DNA of 64,000 nucleotides, taken from contig JANQNW010000017.1 in NCBI GenBank assembly GCA_028279375.1, positions 62,001-126,000 on the forward strand, read 5' to 3'. Below, in pieces: positions 16,875 through 25,773 of the stretch. A program made the position numbers and the translations under genes. A model generated the notes under the pieces. The model saw only the letters and a list, made by a program, of their open reading frames with translations, did not search any database and was not told where the DNA came from. The DNA is from Phycisphaerales bacterium. GTDB lineage: Bacteria; Planctomycetota; Phycisphaerae; Phycisphaerales; UBA1924. The first letter of the stretch is position 1. Each line of letters begins with the position of its first letter.

Positions 16875-18476
16875 CTAATCGATATAGAGATCCAGCGCGT
16901 CCTCGCCCACCGCGCGATCGCGTCCGGGCTCCGCGCCGATGCCGAAGGGCGACAATGTCACCGTCGGATCGTTGTACGTCCCCGAGACGTAGTACTTCAT
17001 CGCCCCGTCCGTCACGCCCGCCAGCACGTCGCCGACGCCGCCCATCGAGGCCTGGAGCTTCTCGATCGGCCCGCCATTGACGGCCAGATCCAGGCGACCG
17101 TCGTAGTAGATGAAACCGCGCCCGCGCGCCACCACCCGAGGCGAGATGACCGTGCAGCGCTGAATCTCGAAAGCCTCGTTCGTGAATGAGAAGAGGGCGT
17201 CGATCTGATCCCGCAGCGCTCGGCGCTCCTCCTCCGTGATCTCATACGCGTCAGCGAGCGACTCGATCAGCGGAATCTCCACGAGATTTCCCTGGAAGAT
17301 CGATGTCTCTCCCTCGCCGTAGAGCGTCGTCGAAGGACGCAGCAGATCCATCGCGAACATGCCCTTGCAGTCGACGACGCCGATCAGGTTGCTCGGCGTG
17401 TCGCTGGCGACCGTGATCATCAGAAGATCCTCGAGATCCACATCCAGCGCCGTCACATCCGCGCTGAATGGAAGCGAATCCTCGAGCAGATCCGTCCGCG
17501 CCTCGACGCTCAAGGTCCCCTGCGCCATCTTCATGTCGATCGCCGTCAGGTTGATCCGGCGCTCCGAAGCCGTGATGCGCATCGCGCCGCTCTCGATCGG
17601 AAAACGCCGACGCCCAACGCGGAACTGCACATCGTCAAGATCCGCCCGAACGTCGAACGTGCTCTGGCGCCAGTCCGCAATCGGAATGGTCCCCTCCAGC
17701 GAGAGACTCAGGCCGCCGCTCGCCTCATGATGACGCAGCATCTGCTGCACCGAGGGCGGCAGCGCCTTGTAGCTCTCCTCGCGCAGCTCCATATCAAGCT
17801 GCGCCATCGCCACATCAACCTCGAATGTGTCGAGGTTCATGCGCCCGTCGAGATCCATCGTGAAGATCGGCGCACGATTGATCGATGTGCGCATGGAGTA
17901 CCAGCCCTTTTCCTCGTCATAGCCGGGCGGCTCGATGTCCAGCGCAAGGCTCAGATCATCGAGCGTCATCGGCGGGCGTCCGTCATTCGGATCGAAGATC
18001 ACGGTCCCGCCTTCAATCGCCAACTCACGAATGCGCAGCGCATCGCTCAGTCGGCCGCTCGATTCCACTTCCCGCCGCACGATCGGCACAAGCCCCTTCA
18101 GACCGCGCTTGTCGTTCGTCTTCTCCTCGATCAGGCGCACCTCCGCATCCTGAAGCGTGATGCTCTCGATGCGCAGCGGCCGCCCGCGCTGAGGGGGCTC
18201 GGAGAATGTGATCAGCATAGATGTCGCTGACGCCACCTGCGTGCCGTCCGGCGCCGTCATCACGACGTCGTCCAGTGTGATCGCGCCATTCGCGCTGATG
18301 TCGAACGTCTCGAACTCGATCGTCGGAACCAGCGTCTTGCGCGCCATCGTCATCAGGCGGCGCACGACCCAGTCATCGATCTCACCCGTTCCCTGGAACA
18401 CGGCGACAGCGAAGCCGCCGGCGCCAATAAGCGCCACGACCAAAACCACCGCGAAGATCGTGAAGAGGCGTTTCAT
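16875..18476 (-). CDS. AsmA-like membrane-anchored protein
   Basis: The 533-residue protein has one N-terminal membrane helix (residues about 4-27) and a long periplasmic part of repeating beta-strand units (for example ITLDDVVMTAPDGTQVASA, SITLQDAEVRLIEE, TLSVEARTDLLEDS). The C-terminal section GRGFIYYDGRLDLAVNGGPIEKL is typical of AsmA/DUF3971-type proteins. Family members are implicated in outer-membrane lipid transport and biogenesis. It is convergent with the isc cluster and divergent from the hydrolase gene. Function is inferred only at family level. Confidence 0.75.
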   Translation of the reverse strand: MKRLFTIFAVVLVVALIGAGGFAVAVFQGTGEIDDWVVRRLMTMARKTLVPTIEFETFDISANGAITLDDVVMTAPDGTQVASATSMLITFSEPPQRGRPLRIESITLQDAEVRLIEEKTNDKRGLKGLVPIVRREVESSGRLSDALRIRELAIEGGTVIFDPNDGRPPMTLDDLSLALDIEPPGYDEEKGWYSMRTSINRAPIFTMDLDGRMNLDTFEVDVAMAQLDMELREESYKALPPSVQQMLRHHEASGGLSLSLEGTIPIADWRQSTFDVRADLDDVQFRVGRRRFPIESGAMRITASERRINLTAIDMKMAQGTLSVEARTDLLEDSLPFSADVTALDVDLEDLLMITVASDTPSNLIGVVDCKGMFAMDLLRPSTTLYGEGETSIFQGNLVEIPLIESLADAYEITEEERRALRDQIDALFSFTNEAFEIQRCTVISPRVVARGRGFIYYDGRLDLAVNGGPIEKLQASMGGVGDVLAGVTDGAMKYYVSGTYNDPTVTLSPFGIGAEPGRDRAVGEDALDLYID

Positions 18477-18616
18477 AGAGGGCGCCCGGGGGAGCAGGCG
18501 TGAAAGAGCCCGAAGGCCCTTCCAAATCTACCGACAGCGTAGGCCGCGGCCGCTCCACGCGCCGAGAACCCTCTCAACGTCCCAGAATCGCCCGCTTTCC
18601 TACAGTGATAGCGTCC

Positions 18617-19747
18617 ATGAGACACTCGAAACGACGAAAAGTCGCCATCACGCTCCTCAGCCTCGTCGCCATCCTCGTCGGCCTCTGGCTCATCCTGCGC
18701 ACGCCCCGCTTCCTCGGCGAACCCGACATGCCCTTCGACTTCGCCGGGCCGATCTCGGAGCAGGACATCTCCTCCTCATTCGACCACCTCCTCGGCGTCC
18801 GATTCCTCGCCTCGAAGGACACGGCCAGAAGAAGATCCTGGTTCACGCCGGGCGAGCAGACGCAGCTTCCTCCTGAGATCGTGCTGCTCGTCCATGGCCT
18901 CGATGAGCCGGGCGACATCTGGGACGACCTTGCGCCGGCCGTCGCCCTCCGCAACTTCCACGTCGCGCGATTCGACTATCGCAACGATCAGCGCATCGCC
19001 AACTCGACCGATGACTTCGCCGAGGCCCTTCGCGACCTGCGCGCCCGCGGCGTCAAGCGCCTCACCATCGTCGCCCACTCCATGGGCGGGCTTGTCGCAC
19101 GCGATGCGCTCACGCGCGACGAGATCTACGGAGGCGACCCAAGAGGTCCCGATGATCTGCCGAAGATCATGAGGCTCATCACCATCGGCACACCGAACCG
19201 CGGCTCGCCTTTTGCGCCCATGCGCGTCGTCGCCGAGATCCGCGAGCGATTCGTCCGGTGGATGAACGACGGAATCTCCGACGAAGAGGCAATTCTCGGC
19301 GGCACGGACGATGGCGCCGGCGCCGCAGGCGAGGACCTCACGCCCGGCTCCGACTTCCTGGACGAGCTCAACAGCAGACCGCTCCCGCGAAATCTCGAGA
19401 TCACGATCATCGCCGGACGCCTCGGCCCCATCGACGAGAAGCAGTTCCAACTCGCCGAAGACGATCCCGAGTTCGAAGATGAACTCGAGCGGATCATCGA
19501 GGAGGGGGCCCGCACCGAAACCGAGATCGTCGCCCTCTTCCGCAAGCTCGGCGACGGCGTCGTGCCTGTCGATTCGACGCAGCTCGAAGGCGTCACCGAC
19601 TACACGATGCTGTTCTCAAACCACAGGTCGATGCTCTTCACCTTCGATATCGAGGACCGCGTGCGCTCCTTCTTTGGCGCTGCGCCCGCTGTTCCGCCCG
19701 CCGTGCCCATCGTCATTGACCGGCTCGAAGCCGACCGACAGCCTTAG
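18617..19747 (+). CDS. Membrane-anchored lipase-like alpha/beta hydrolase
   Basis: The 376-residue protein begins with a basic n-region and one membrane helix (VAITLLSLVAILVGLWLIL), so it is anchored or exported. The hydrolase fold shows LLVHGLDEPGDIWDDL (oxyanion loop), the nucleophile in AHSMGGL (Ser about 155), and a late His in SNHRSML (about 336) after DGVVPVDS. This order fits PGAP1-like or triacylglycerol lipases. Substrate is unknown. The ATG at 18617 was chosen because the hydrophobic helix follows. Its TAG stop overlaps the TAA of the convergent lipoprotein gene. Confidence 0.85.
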   Translation: MRHSKRRKVAITLLSLVAILVGLWLILRTPRFLGEPDMPFDFAGPISEQDISSSFDHLLGVRFLASKDTARRRSWFTPGEQTQLPPEIVLLVHGLDEPGDIWDDLAPAVALRNFHVARFDYRNDQRIANSTDDFAEALRDLRARGVKRLTIVAHSMGGLVARDALTRDEIYGGDPRGPDDLPKIMRLITIGTPNRGSPFAPMRVVAEIRERFVRWMNDGISDEEAILGGTDDGAGAAGEDLTPGSDFLDELNSRPLPRNLEITIIAGRLGPIDEKQFQLAEDDPEFEDELERIIEEGARTETEIVALFRKLGDGVVPVDSTQLEGVTDYTMLFSNHRSMLFTFDIEDRVRSFFGAAPAVPPAVPIVIDRLEADRQP

Positions 19748-20787
19748 CGCCCGCGCGATTGCTCCCGCTGAACCTGTCGCCACAAGCGCATCACACGATC
19801 ATCCTTCTTCCGTCCATGCACCCATGGAATGAACCCGCGCCGGAACGCGCTCAGGAGCTGCTCGTCCGTCCCGGGATCCGTCGGACGAATGGCGATGAAC
19901 AACTCCGTCGTCTCGGGATCGACTTCCCATGTCCAGTCCGGATCCCATCGGTCGAAATACACCACCAGACCGACCCAGGGCATCGTCTCGATCGCCTCAC
20001 GATCAAGCTCGCTCGACTTCGCCCCGGCGCGCGGGATCGCCTCGCCACCGATGCGAATGCCGCGCTCCATCATCATTCGACCATAGTGCATCGCCGGACC
20101 GCGCCGATTCGACTTGCTCGTCGCGTCCCACCAGATCTCCGTGAATCCGCATTGCTCCACCCAGGGAAGCGTCCGCGCGAACATGGAGCGCCGATCCGAC
20201 TCGTTCCCGATCCGCGGCGGGCGATGGCCGTCGAATTTCACCGTCGTCGGCGTCGGATCGATATCGAAACCGCTGTATAAGCCGAGCGTTGTCTCTGGAT
20301 GCGCCGCCAGCCACTCCTGGCAGAATCGCGCGAGCATCCGCTGGCGACGCGCGGACATCGTCGCCCAGTGCGAAGACGAGAAGAACTTCTGATTCGGATC
20401 CTTCCCCCCGGGAAGCGTCAGACTGAATCTCGTGTACCCCTCCTCGAGTCCGCGCTCAAGCTCCGAGCGCAGCCACGCGATCGCGTGCGCGTCGTCTGAC
20501 GATCCCCACTCGTCATTCAGCATCCCGGGATGGCGCGGACTTCCGTTAAAGCACGCAATCGCGCGCACGGGCCGCCGATCCGGATACAGGCCGCCGTCTG
20601 AACGCAACGGACGAGCAGGGGCCCGGAGCGCCGCACTGTCTCTCCGCGCGTCGGGACGGCTTCGATCATCGTTCGACGAGGCGCCGATCCATGAGAGGCA
20701 ACCCGGAATGGCGATCAACGCGACAGCGATCAGGACGATCAACGCCGCACCGAAACTCCGGCCGCCGAACCTCGCTTGATCAGTCAT
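19744..20787 (-). CDS. Lipoprotein of unknown family (paralogue 1)
   Basis: The 347-residue protein has a lipoprotein signal (hydrophobic helix ending AIPGC, lipid Cys about 30). The mature part begins with DRRPVRAIACFNGSP and contains LGLYSGFDIDPTP, CGFTEIWWDATS and GFIPWVHG. These blocks recur in the neighbouring paralogue at 20788-21732. Alternating strands and helices with acidic residues at strand ends (GFDIDP, WWDATS) would suit a TIM-barrel hydrolase, but no known family was recognised. It starts directly after the stop of its paralogue (TGAATG), so the two are co-translated. Confidence 0.75.
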   Translation of the reverse strand: MTDQARFGGRSFGAALIVLIAVALIAIPGCLSWIGASSNDDRSRPDARRDSAALRAPARPLRSDGGLYPDRRPVRAIACFNGSPRHPGMLNDEWGSSDDAHAIAWLRSELERGLEEGYTRFSLTLPGGKDPNQKFFSSSHWATMSARRQRMLARFCQEWLAAHPETTLGLYSGFDIDPTPTTVKFDGHRPPRIGNESDRRSMFARTLPWVEQCGFTEIWWDATSKSNRRGPAMHYGRMMMERGIRIGGEAIPRAGAKSSELDREAIETMPWVGLVVYFDRWDPDWTWEVDPETTELFIAIRPTDPGTDEQLLSAFRRGFIPWVHGRKKDDRVMRLWRQVQREQSRGR

Positions 20788-21732
20788 TCACTCTCCAAAC
20801 TCGATCTGATCCGGTCGGTGCGCAAACCAGAGTTCGCGCGCCCGGAGTCCGATGTCGCCGCCCGAGCCATGAACCCAGGGAATGAACCCGCGCGACAAAA
20901 TGTCCTGCACAAGCTCCTCATTGGCGATCGACTCGGGCGTCAGCGCGACGAATAACTCATGACGCCCCGGATCCGCAATCCATGCGCCTTCAGGATCCCA
21001 CAACTCGAAGTAGGGCACGAGCGCCACCCATGCCATCGTCTCGATGTCGGATTCGCTCAGCCGATTCGGATAGAACGAAAGCCGCGGCATCGCTTCGCCG
21101 CCGACTCGAACACCGAGTGCGCTGAACTCATCAACGAGCAGCGTCACCTCATTCCGGCGAACGAATCGACTCGTAGCGTCGAAGAACACCTCGCTGAATC
21201 CGCACTCCGTAAACCAGTGCAGATGAAGGTCAATCAGCGCCGCAACGTCCGCCGCATCCTCCGCCTGGGGCACGCGATGGCCGCTGAACTCGACATCCTC
21301 CGGCGTCGGGTCAAGATCGAACCCCGTGTACACACCAAGCGTTGTCTCCGGATGCGCGTCAAACCATGCGCGGAAGAATCGCCCGAGCGCCTCTCGTCGT
21401 TCCGGCGCCTGCGGCCACCAGTGCGATGAGCTGAAGTACTCCGCATTGAAGTCGCGTCCCGCCGGCAGCGTCAGCACGAAACGCGTGTACCCCTCCTCGA
21501 CACCCGCCAGGAGACGCTCCTCCAGCCAGGCAACCGCGATCTCAACGTCGGGATTCGCCCAGTCAGGTTGCAGGCCGTACTGATTGGCGCTGCTCCCGTT
21601 GAAACACGGAATCGCGCGCACCGGACGCCGATCCGGTGTGAATCCCGCCGACTCCGCCTGCGACGAGCAGCTCATGAGCGCCCATGCCGCGACGCACGCC
21701 ATTCGCACCCACGCGCGCCATCCACATCCCAT
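20788..21732 (-). CDS. Lipoprotein of unknown family (paralogue 2)
   Basis: The 314-residue protein has a lipoprotein signal (ends ALMSC, Cys about 22). It shares with the downstream paralogue DRRPVRAIPCFNGSS, EEGYTRFVLTLPAGRD, SSSHWW, HPETTLGVYTGFDLDPTP, CGFSEVFFDATS, RVGGEAMPR and RGFIPWVHG. The ATG at 21732 sits directly before a normal lipoprotein signal; the frame is open 123 codons further but that part is arginine-rich and not protein-like. It is first of a two-gene unit. No enzyme class can be assigned. Confidence 0.75.
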   Translation of the reverse strand: MGCGWRAWVRMACVAAWALMSCSSQAESAGFTPDRRPVRAIPCFNGSSANQYGLQPDWANPDVEIAVAWLEERLLAGVEEGYTRFVLTLPAGRDFNAEYFSSSHWWPQAPERREALGRFFRAWFDAHPETTLGVYTGFDLDPTPEDVEFSGHRVPQAEDAADVAALIDLHLHWFTECGFSEVFFDATSRFVRRNEVTLLVDEFSALGVRVGGEAMPRLSFYPNRLSESDIETMAWVALVPYFELWDPEGAWIADPGRHELFVALTPESIANEELVQDILSRGFIPWVHGSGGDIGLRARELWFAHRPDQIEFGE

Positions 21733-22016
21733 CTTCACTGCTCGCCCTCCCAGTGTGAGCGTCCCCACTCCCCTGGCGCTCACGCCGACCGCGATTCTAT
21801 CGGGCCCCCCGGAACCCGCGATCCCAAATCCCCGAACTCGCGCCAACAACGCACGGGCCGAACGCCCGAGAATTCCGCTTTCCTGTCTTTCCCGTGGACT
21901 GATTCGAGACTCCTGTCTACGCTGCCTCCAACAGGCGCCGTGTGTCTGGCGATCCGGCGCCCTCAACCAGTGTGGAATGCGCTCGAAACCACACCCGGAT
22001 GCAGGAGCCCCCGAAG

Positions 22017-23450
22017 ATGCGCCGTGCCGCTCTCGTTGTTGTCGCTGCGATTGTCTCATACCCCGCGCTCGCCGCTGAAGCGCCGCGCGACGCCGCCGCA
22101 CTCCCTGCCGTCACACTCTTCGCGCCGACGGCCGTCCTCGAGGCCGACCGCAGCGCTCACCTCCACGCGACCGACCGGCGCGTGCGTTTCGTGCAGCCCG
22201 ATGTCGACGCACTTCGAAACGCCATGCGCTTCGAAGCCATCGACGCGACCATCGACTTCAACCTCTTTGACGACGCCCGCTTCACCGCGCGTCGAACCCA
22301 CTTCCGCTCGCTCGCGCCCGGACGCTTCATCTGGAAGGGCGACATCGAGGGATTCGAAGGCGGCCGCGCCGTCGTCGCCATGCGCGATGACGCCTTCGCC
22401 GCCGAAGTGCGCATCCCCAACGTCGGCACGTATGAGATGCACTCCACGAGCGCCGGCGACTATGTGATCCGCCATCTCGACTTCCTCGCCTTCGAGCCCT
22501 GCGCAACCACGCACGAGCATGCTTGGGTCGGCGAAGCGGAAGAAGCCCCGCAGCAGCCGGAAGCCGTCGCGCGAGGCGGCGTCACGCCGACGGAGATCGA
22601 CCTGCTCGTCGGATACACCGATGACCTGCGCGCCGCGCTTGGATCGCAGGCCTCCGTCGAGTCGAATATCGATCTCATGATCGAAACCACGAACGACGCC
22701 TTCGTAGATAGCGGCGTCCCCATGGTGTATCGCCTTGTCCTCGCGGAGGAATACGACTTCGTCGAGGTCAACAGCGCAAGCTCCACGCTCTCGTCGTGGC
22801 GACTCGTCGATGGTCAGGCCGACGAGGTCTTCGCCGATCGCAACGCCGTCGGCGCCGACATCTGCGCCCTCCTCGTCACCAACTTCAACGCCTGCGGCAT
22901 CGCGCGTCTCATGACGACGCCCTCCGTCGGATTCGCCTCGCAGGCGTTCAATGTCACGCAGTTCAGCTGCGCCATTGGCAACCGAACCTTCGCCCATGAA
23001 TGCGGCCACAACTCCGGACTCAGCCACGATCGCGACAACGCCGGTGGATCATCGCGACCCTATGCCTACGGCTATCGCACGCCCGACAACGGCTGGCGCT
23101 CCATCATGGCCTACGCACCTGGCACGCGCGTGCCCTACTGGTCAAGCCCCAATGTATTCGTCGGCGCCATGCAGCCCCTCGGCATCGCTCCGGGATTGCC
23201 CGGCGAGGCCGACAACGCGCAGGCCCTCGACGACAACAAGAACATCATCGCCGCGTTCCGCAACACCGTCATCATCGACTGCATCGGCGACTTCAACGGC
23301 AACGGCAGCGTCGACAGCGGCGACCTCTCCATCCTCATCGGATCATGGGGAAGCTTCGACCCGTCACTCGATCTCGCCGGCGACGGTCCCGTGGGAAGCT
23401 CCGATCTCGCGCTCCTCATCGGCAACTGGGGACCATGCCCCACCGAGTGA
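22017..23450 (+). CDS. Secreted reprolysin-like zinc metalloprotease with dockerin
   Basis: The 477-residue protein has a signal peptide ending near ALAA, a pro-region, and a metzincin catalytic domain. The zinc site is HECGHNSGLSHD (residues about 327-338, HExxHxxGxxHD) and SIMAYAP is the Met-turn. Two dockerin-like repeats end the protein (DLSILIGSWG and DLALLIGNWGPCP). Among metzincins it is closest in layout to M12B/reprolysin-like bacterial proteins. The ATG at 22017 follows CAGGAG. It is predicted to cleave extracellular protein and is followed by an intrinsic terminator. Confidence 0.9.
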   Translation: MRRAALVVVAAIVSYPALAAEAPRDAAALPAVTLFAPTAVLEADRSAHLHATDRRVRFVQPDVDALRNAMRFEAIDATIDFNLFDDARFTARRTHFRSLAPGRFIWKGDIEGFEGGRAVVAMRDDAFAAEVRIPNVGTYEMHSTSAGDYVIRHLDFLAFEPCATTHEHAWVGEAEEAPQQPEAVARGGVTPTEIDLLVGYTDDLRAALGSQASVESNIDLMIETTNDAFVDSGVPMVYRLVLAEEYDFVEVNSASSTLSSWRLVDGQADEVFADRNAVGADICALLVTNFNACGIARLMTTPSVGFASQAFNVTQFSCAIGNRTFAHECGHNSGLSHDRDNAGGSSRPYAYGYRTPDNGWRSIMAYAPGTRVPYWSSPNVFVGAMQPLGIAPGLPGEADNAQALDDNKNIIAAFRNTVIIDCIGDFNGNGSVDSGDLSILIGSWGSFDPSLDLAGDGPVGSSDLALLIGNWGPCPTE

Positions 23451-23470
23451 GCGAACCTCGTCAATCCCAA

Positions 23471-23496
23471 CCGCGTCCTCGTGACGCGGTTTTTTT
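23471..23496 (+). terminator. Intrinsic terminator after metalloprotease gene
   Basis: A perfect 7-bp stem CCGCGTC/GACGCGG with a five-base loop is followed by seven T residues, 20 bases after the metalloprotease stop. Confidence 0.92.
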
Positions 23497-23610
23497 ATGC
23501 GCACACTTGCCCGTCGAGATCGCCCGGAGCATCATCCGTCGGGAACAACTCGCTTCGCCCGTGCGTCTCAACGCCTGAGTCGAGCGCTCTTCAGGAAGGA
23601 ACCCTCACGC

Positions 23611-23973
23611 ATGACACACCAGAAACACCGTTCCGTCTCCGGCGTCGCGCTTGGAATCTCGGTCGCCGCCGTCGCCATCGCCGTGATGAGCGCCATGAAA
23701 CCAGCGCAGGCGACTCCGAACGCCCCGATCTGCCGCTGGATCTACGGCGAACTTCAGGTCGGCGCCACCGACGCCATCTTCATCACCGACGGCCACGTCG
23801 TGAAGATCGAGGGCCCCGATCCGCGCAACCCCATCCAGGCGGTCAATGAACCCAAGATCCAGGTCATCCCGCCCGCCGAGATCCATCCGCTCAACGTCCT
23901 CGGCGCCGACGGCTGGGAAGTCGTCCCCAATGGCGGACACGCCGGACGCATTCTCCTCAAGCGCCCGTTCTGA
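23611..23973 (+). CDS. Small secreted or anchored hypothetical protein
   Basis: The 120-residue protein has an N-terminal hydrophobic helix (VALGISVAAVAIAVMSAM) ending near PAQA, consistent with a signal peptide, then a short beta-rich domain (CRWIYGELQVGATDAIFITDG, GHVVKIEGPD, GWEVVPNGG). AGGAAGGA precedes the ATG. It is convergent with crcB. I do not recognise a family. A structural or periplasmic role is possible, but nothing in the sequence shows it. Confidence 0.75.
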   Translation: MTHQKHRSVSGVALGISVAAVAIAVMSAMKPAQATPNAPICRWIYGELQVGATDAIFITDGHVVKIEGPDPRNPIQAVNEPKIQVIPPAEIHPLNVLGADGWEVVPNGGHAGRILLKRPF

Positions 23974-23976
23974 TAC

Positions 23977-24369
23977 CTAGTCCGCGCCGATCATCCTCAT
24001 CGCCAGCCGATACCCCAGCAGCGCTGCGCCCACACCCAGCACGTTGCTCAGGATGATGTTCAGTCCCGCGCGCCCAAGCTCGCCTTCGCTCGCAAGATCA
24101 ACCGTCTCCATCGCGAATGTCGAGAACGTGGTGAACCCGCCGAGCACGCCGACCATCAGCCCGATGCGCACGCTCTCACTCAGCCGATGAGTATGGTCGA
24201 AGGTCGCCGCCAGCAGCCCGAGCGCAAAGCACCCCAGCACATTCACGACGAGCGTTCCCAGCGGGAAGACATCCGTCGAGCCGACGAAACGCTGCGCGCC
24301 GAGACTCACCAGATAGCGCGCGCAGCTGCCGATCGCGCCGCCCAGTGCGATGAACAGGATCTTCTCCAT
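23977..24369 (-). CDS. crcB: Fluoride exporter CrcB/FluC
   Basis: The 130-residue protein has four membrane helices and the family signatures GGAIGSCARYLVS, GTLVVNVLGCF and GVLGGFTTFSTF. CrcB/FluC forms dual-topology dimers that export fluoride. A single full-length gene implies a homodimer. It lies downstream of rpsG on the same strand but behind a terminator, so it probably has its own promoter in the short gap or depends on readthrough. The fluoride riboswitch often found before crcB was not seen. Confidence 0.95.
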   Translation of the reverse strand: MEKILFIALGGAIGSCARYLVSLGAQRFVGSTDVFPLGTLVVNVLGCFALGLLAATFDHTHRLSESVRIGLMVGVLGGFTTFSTFAMETVDLASEGELGRAGLNIILSNVLGVGAALLGYRLAMRMIGAD

Positions 24370-24385
24370 GATCGCTCCGCCTGTG

Positions 24386-24416
24386 AAAAAGGCCCCGCGC
24401 CGAAGCGCAGAGCCTT
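24386..24416 (-). terminator. Intrinsic terminator after rpsG
   Basis: Minus-strand stem AAGGCTCTGCGC/GCGCGGGGCCTT (12 bp with two G-T pairs) with TTCG tetraloop is followed by a T-run (the A-run at 24386-24390 on the plus strand). It lies between rpsG and crcB. Confidence 0.88.
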
Positions 24417-24440
24417 GAGGTGTCGTGGTTGTTCGTCGAA

Positions 24441-24947
24441 TCAGCCGCGACGCGGACCGGCGAAGTGCGCGAACGCCTTGTTCGCCTCGGCCATGCGGAG
24501 CGTCTGCTCACGCGTCTGCATCGCCTTGCCTTCCTTGCGGGCCGCCGCGTACAACTCGTTCGCCAGGCACATCGCCATCGGCTTGCCCTTCTCGCTGCGC
24601 GCCGCCGTGATGATCCAGCGGAACGCCAGGCTCTGCTGACGACGCTTCGGCACCTGCATCGGCACCTGGTAGTTGGCGCCGCCGATGCGCTTCGAGCGAA
24701 CCTCGATGTAAGGCTTGACGTTCTCGATCGCCATCGTGAAGACCTCAATGGCCTCCTTCGGCGCCTCGGGACTCGTCTCTTTGTCCAGACGCTTCTGGAT
24801 GATGTCCATCGCGTCGTACATCACGCGCATCGCGCGCGTCTTCTTGCCATCCTGCATCACGCAGTTGATGAACTTCGACAGCACCATGTCCTTGAACCGC
24901 GGGTCAGGACGAAGCTGCTCTTCCGATTTCGTAATGCGACCGGCCAT
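24441..24947 (-). CDS. rpsG: 30S ribosomal protein S7
   Basis: The 168-residue protein organises the head of the 30S subunit by binding the 3' domain of 16S rRNA. Recognisable blocks are SKFINCVMQDGKKTRA, AIENVKPYIEVRSKRIGGANYQVP and AFRWIITAARS. It is slightly longer than the E. coli type. AAGGAG precedes the ATG. It lies downstream of rpsL as in the classical str operon, but a terminator-like hairpin sits between them and fusA and tuf do not follow. Confidence 0.97.
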   Translation of the reverse strand: MAGRITKSEEQLRPDPRFKDMVLSKFINCVMQDGKKTRAMRVMYDAMDIIQKRLDKETSPEAPKEAIEVFTMAIENVKPYIEVRSKRIGGANYQVPMQVPKRRQQSLAFRWIITAARSEKGKPMAMCLANELYAAARKEGKAMQTREQTLRMAEANKAFAHFAGPRRG

Positions 24948-25057
24948 GAAATGCTCCTTCAGGCTCTTCGACCCGGCGCTTCACATCGCCGCCGGATTCA
25001 CGTTCACCCCACGAGGCCGGCCAGGCCTCCGGGATTACTTGCCTTCAAACTCGAATG

Positions 25058-25091
25058 AAAAAGGCCGCACGCGCTCCTGCGCCCGCGGCCT
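25058..25091 (-). terminator. Terminator or attenuator between rpsL and rpsG
   Basis: On the minus strand a 13-bp stem (two mismatched positions) with a four-base loop, outer arms AGGCCGC/GCGGCCT, is followed by TTTTT. It begins just after the rpsL stop. Confidence 0.8.
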
Positions 25092-25100
25092 GAAAACGTC

Positions 25101-25472
25101 TTACTTGCCGCGCTTCGCGCCGTACTTCGAACGACCCTGCTTCCGGCCGTCGACGCCGAGCGTGTCGTGCGAGCCGCGAACGATGTGGTAGCGCACACCC
25201 GGAAGGTCGCGAACTCGACCGCCGCGCACGAGCACGATCGAGTGCTCCTGCAGGTTGTGACCCTCGCCGCCGATGTACGCCGAGATCTCCTTGCCGTTGG
25301 AAAGACGCACACGCGCGATCTTGCGAAGCGCCGAGTTCGGCTTCTTCGGCGTCACCGTTCGCACCTGCAGGCACACGCCGCGCTTCTGCGGGCACGCATC
25401 AAGATCGCGCACCTTCGACTTCGCGACATTCGGCTTGCGGGGCTTGCGGACGAGCTGGTTGATCGTGGGCAT
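25101..25472 (-). CDS. rpsL: 30S ribosomal protein S12
   Basis: The 123-residue protein is part of the decoding centre. Motifs are [33 protein letters not shown] (both Lys kept, so the streptomycin-sensitive wild-type form) and the loop [17 protein letters not shown] with the conserved PGVRYH. It is first of the rpsL-rpsG pair. The leader contains a promoter-like pair of hexamers and a hairpin with a T-run close to the start. Confidence 0.98.
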   Translation of the reverse strand: MPTINQLVRKPRKPNVAKSKVRDLDACPQKRGVCLQVRTVTPKKPNSALRKIARVRLSNGKEISAYIGGEGHNLQEHSIVLVRGGRVRDLPGVRYHIVRGSHDTLGVDGRKQGRSKYGAKRGK

Positions 25473-25489
25473 GTGACAGCGATTCCAGG

Positions 25490-25515
25490 AAAAGGCCGGA
25501 CCTCGGGACCGGCCT
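25490..25515 (-). promoter_or_regulatory. Terminator-like hairpin in rpsL leader
   Basis: The minus-strand stem AGGCCGG/CCGGCCT (7 bp, nine-base loop) is followed by TTTT, about 20 bases before the rpsL ATG. With the divergent gene on the other side there is no upstream minus-strand gene to terminate, so attenuation or autogenous control of rpsL is a reasonable reading. Confidence 0.5.
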
Positions 25516-25583
25516 GGCGGACCTCAAAAAACAGCGACGGACGCTCCGGCGAACCCCCCGGTCCATCCAGAGCAGGACTGCGA

Positions 25584-25611
25584 AGTGTAGCGGGGACCCC
25601 GAGGGATGCAA
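25584..25611 (-). promoter_or_regulatory. Candidate rpsL promoter
   Basis: The minus strand reads TTGCAT, 16 bases, TACACT, a fair sigma-70 match about 110-140 bases before the rpsL ATG. The call rests on hexamers and position only. Confidence 0.5.
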
Positions 25612-25773
25612 CAGCACCGCCACATGTCCCCCGATTCCCCAATCGGACTTGGAGATCCCCTACCCAGATGCCGACAAAAACAGGGCAGGGGGGGTGTCAG
25701 GGGGCGCCTTTCCGCGAATGGTCCCGTGATCTGGGGGAGGGTTGCCCGAGAGGGTGACCCGGGAGCCGACTGA

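Larger units (their letters stand above)
25473..25773. other. Divergent region between rpsL and a hybrid kinase, 301 bases without a gene
   Basis: It contains the candidate rpsL promoter and leader hairpin listed separately. On the plus-strand side (25640-25773) only poly-G/poly-A-rich sequence was seen and no clear promoter for the kinase. No RNA gene was recognised. Confidence 0.6.

Noticed and set aside
24370..24440. Fluoride riboswitch before crcB
   Set aside because: The gap holds only the rpsG terminator and a few bases; no crcB-motif pseudoknot consensus could be found.
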